NCBI RefSeq assembly: GCF_000003605.2
Contig: NW_003111480.1
Location: forward strand, 60,232-80,265
Reading direction: 5' to 3'
From: Saccoglossus kowalevskii
Taxonomy: Eukaryota; Hemichordata; Enteropneusta; Harrimaniidae
DNA length: 20,034 nt
Each line of letters begins with the position of its first letter. Position 1 is the first letter of the stretch. This document shows, in pieces, positions 18,864 to 20,034 of the stretch. The position numbers were made by a program, and so were the translations under genes. Below the pieces are notes generated by a model. The model searched no databases, was not told the origin of the DNA, and worked only from the letters and a program-made list of their open reading frames with translations.

Positions 18864-19014
18864 CTCTGATGTTGATAAGTGAATCAAAATAGTCGGCTGC
18901 GAACGTGTATATATTTTCTGGCTGGGATCTCAATATCTCCTTCGTCAGACCTTCTAGGAGTGACTCAAATCCGTCCGGAATTTTATATTTTACATGTGCA
19001 CGTTGAGTTGCCAT
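18864..19014 (-). CDS. Sp17/CABYR-like RIIa-domain protein, first coding exon (partial)
   Basis: The exon encodes 50 residues plus one base, from MATQRAHVKY to FDSLINIR. Residues 12-47 (IPDGFESLLEGLTKEILR, then QPENIYTFAADYF) form an RIIa domain, the two-helix dimerization/docking fold first known from PKA regulatory subunits, which binds amphipathic helices of A-kinase anchoring proteins. The start-to-domain distance and the Y-x-IP-x-GF opening agree with sperm protein Sp17; CABYR is the next closest. These proteins sit in the sperm flagellum and motile cilia. An in-frame TAG 24 to 22 bases before the ATG, with no other ATG between, fixes the start. The exon ends at a perfect GTAAGT. Later exons (an IQ motif is expected if Sp17) were not found leftward, so the intron is long or those exons are unrecognisable. 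Confidence 0.9.
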
Positions 19015-19269
19015 AGTAGTCACAGTCGGAAACGGAGAGTGAAACTAACGTGCGATGTAACAGGAGTTACAACCGTTGTCGTTACGGAGACTCCTTAGGT
19101 TTATACAAATTCACAAAATAACTACCCAGCTTGTTGTCGACTCGGAACTCTTGACACGCCGCTACGACTGAGCTCACTGCGGTACGTATCTATTAATTTT
19201 AAGTGGCGCCGTATCGCCAGGTAGACCCCCTTATTATCGACTCTGCACTTCTTTCGACGCCGCCTTTCA
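19015..19269. promoter_or_regulatory. short, possibly bidirectional promoter of the Sp17-like gene
   Basis: The 255 bases between the Sp17-like ATG (minus) and the ATG at 19270 (plus) are richer in CpG than the surroundings. For the minus gene a TATAAAC lies at about 19106-19099, predicting a start near 19072. ACAACCGTTGT at 19069-19079 is a perfect 11-base palindrome containing the MYB core YAACSG on both strands. TGTAACAGGAGTTACA just beside it (about 19055-19071) is another inverted repeat. Two diverged copies of a 33-34-base word (19130-19162 and 19230-19263) occupy the plus-gene side. Confidence 0.5.
19130..19263 (+). repeat. two diverged direct copies of a 33-34-bp word
   Basis: Copy one (19130-19162) begins CTTGTTGTCGACTCGGAACT and copy two (19230-19263) begins CTTATTATCGACTCTGCACT; both end CGCCGC. 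They are spaced about 100 bases apart, roughly three quarters identical, and lie in the intergenic promoter region. A duplicated regulatory element is possible. Confidence 0.55.
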
Positions 19270-19336
19270 ATGATGAACGATGAAAAAGACGCGATCCGAG
19301 CGACGATGCGCGATCAGCTGGAAGTACCGTGTATTG
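19270..19336 (+). CDS. possible divergent gene, first exon, unrecognised
   Basis: ATGATG opens MMNDEKDAIRATMRDQLEV and PCI plus one base. The sequence is CpG-rich (GACGCGATCCGAGCGACG), unlike the flanks. A donor-like ATTG|GTATGA has GT at 19337-19338. Unspliced, the frame runs to TAA at 19450-19452 (60 residues), but the part after the donor is AT-rich and less protein-like. It lies head to head with the Sp17-like gene. No family is recognised. Confidence 0.35.
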
Positions 19337-19970
19337 GTATGATGGGTTCACAGAGAGACTGCCTTACTAAATTGCATATCATTTCTAACTACGACGACTA
19401 TAGAAGATTAAATTTTGGTAATGATGTATGGAGTGTATTTCTGGTAAAATAATTAAAATATTCCCTGACTCTCTAAGTAGCGATATCAAGCGCTGACATT
19501 GCTTTCTGTTGATGAGTAATTAAATCTGCAACATGCTATCACCATCTTAATATTATTAATATGTCGTTCAAATTATTCCATTGAGAATCAAATCAATATG
19601 AGGACAAGTTATACTGAAATGCGCAGAGATCCCCCTTTATTAAATGTCATTATATACGCACGCGCATTAGATGCACGCCGCATGCATGTCGATGAAATGA
19701 AATAAAAACTGCACAGATCATATCTTAATCGCGTGGTCGCCCTGTCCCCGTGACCTGAACAAAGACTTATAAAAGTCAAATTGGTATAGATCACATGGCT
19801 CCTCATTTTTTATAGCACGGTCAATATTTTTCTATAATTGCTTTGCAAGGCCATGGGGATTAGTTTTATTAGCGGGAACTCGTCGATAAACGTTATTTAC
19901 TGTGATTACTTTATTGTGATAAAGCTCCTCGGATCGCACACGCTAGTTTGACAAATACGAGTATGCGGGC
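19337..19970. other. no gene recognised
   Basis: AT-rich sequence with a 65-codon featureless minus frame (19609-19806). CpG content rises again from about 19920 to the edge. Confidence 0.45.
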
Positions 19971-19984
19971 GTTGTCATGGTAAT
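19971..19984 (+). promoter_or_regulatory. X-box-like (RFX) site, two mismatches
   Basis: GTTGTCATGGTAAT keeps the X-box spacing and centre but departs once in each half. It lies 23 bases before a possible start codon at 20008 and close to a GACGTC. Confidence 0.3.
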
Positions 19985-20007
19985 ATTACGACGTCGCTTG
20001 CGCTGAC

Positions 20008-20034
20008 ATGAGGGGGAGCTATCAGCAGAACGAG
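20008..20034 (+). CDS. possible gene start cut by the window edge
   Basis: ATG follows an in-frame TAA (19981-19983) and opens MRGSYQQNE up to the last base. The stretch is CpG- and purine-rich compared with its left flank. Nine codons are too few to identify anything. The X-box-like site just upstream would suit a ciliary gene, but the match is weak. Confidence 0.18.

Noticed and set aside
18268..18887. Long open frames on both strands (122 and 166 codons)
   Set aside because: Their length comes from the stop-free 21-bp minisatellite. The minus frame also overlaps the real Sp17-like exon in a different frame.
1..20034. CRISPR arrays, bacterial operons, reverse transcriptase or transposase genes
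   Set aside because: No spaced identical repeats of CRISPR type, no ribosome-binding-site gene packs, and no long frame with polymerase or transposase motifs. The tandem arrays present are minisatellites.

Overview
This looks like AT-rich, gene-poor nuclear DNA from an animal, probably a marine invertebrate. There are no bacterial-style gene packs, no rRNA and no convincing tRNA. Splice-site-like signals, TATA boxes, CCAAT boxes, micro- and minisatellites and short inverted-repeat transposons are scattered through long stretches with no recognisable coding. Most open frames of 60 to 130 codons are what chance gives in DNA of this composition, and I left them out. I cannot name the species.

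One gene is recognised with confidence. At 18864-19014 on the minus strand lies the first coding exon of an RIIa (PKA-type dimerization/docking) domain protein of the sperm protein Sp17 / CABYR type. It has an upstream in-frame stop and a consensus GTAAGT splice donor. Its intron runs leftward from 18863 and I could not find a second exon, so the intron probably covers much of the right half of the window. Inside that presumed intron are a 21-bp minisatellite (18394-18620) and, most strikingly, four X-box-like (RFX) sites in 236 bp at 16678-16913, two of them perfect matches. RFX factors drive cilia and flagella genes, so a cluster near a sperm-flagellum gene is coherent. A possible head-to-head partner gene begins at 19270, and another possible start with an X-box-like site just upstream lies at the right edge (20008).

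The left and middle parts hold several isolated promoter-like regions. The best is 4843-5200: CCAAT boxes, two perfect CRE palindromes, a TATA box and an initiator at correct spacing, leading to an unrecognised 36-codon exon at 5251-5359 preceded by a start-stop upstream ORF. A second is at 1125-1310 (CCAAT, CRE-like, inverted GTCGCGTGG, E-box, TATA), which could be a gene promoter or a solo LTR. Weaker ones are at 2741, 9296-9455 and 14343-14560.

Repeats, left to right: a nested inverted-repeat element (2941-3364), an (AAAT)n tract (6598-6721), a 41-bp dimeric minisatellite decaying into single units (10865-11390), and a hAT-like non-autonomous transposon with 29-bp terminal inverted repeats and a target duplication (12088-12488). 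Several further exon candidates are listed at low confidence because in this composition plausible short exons arise often by chance.
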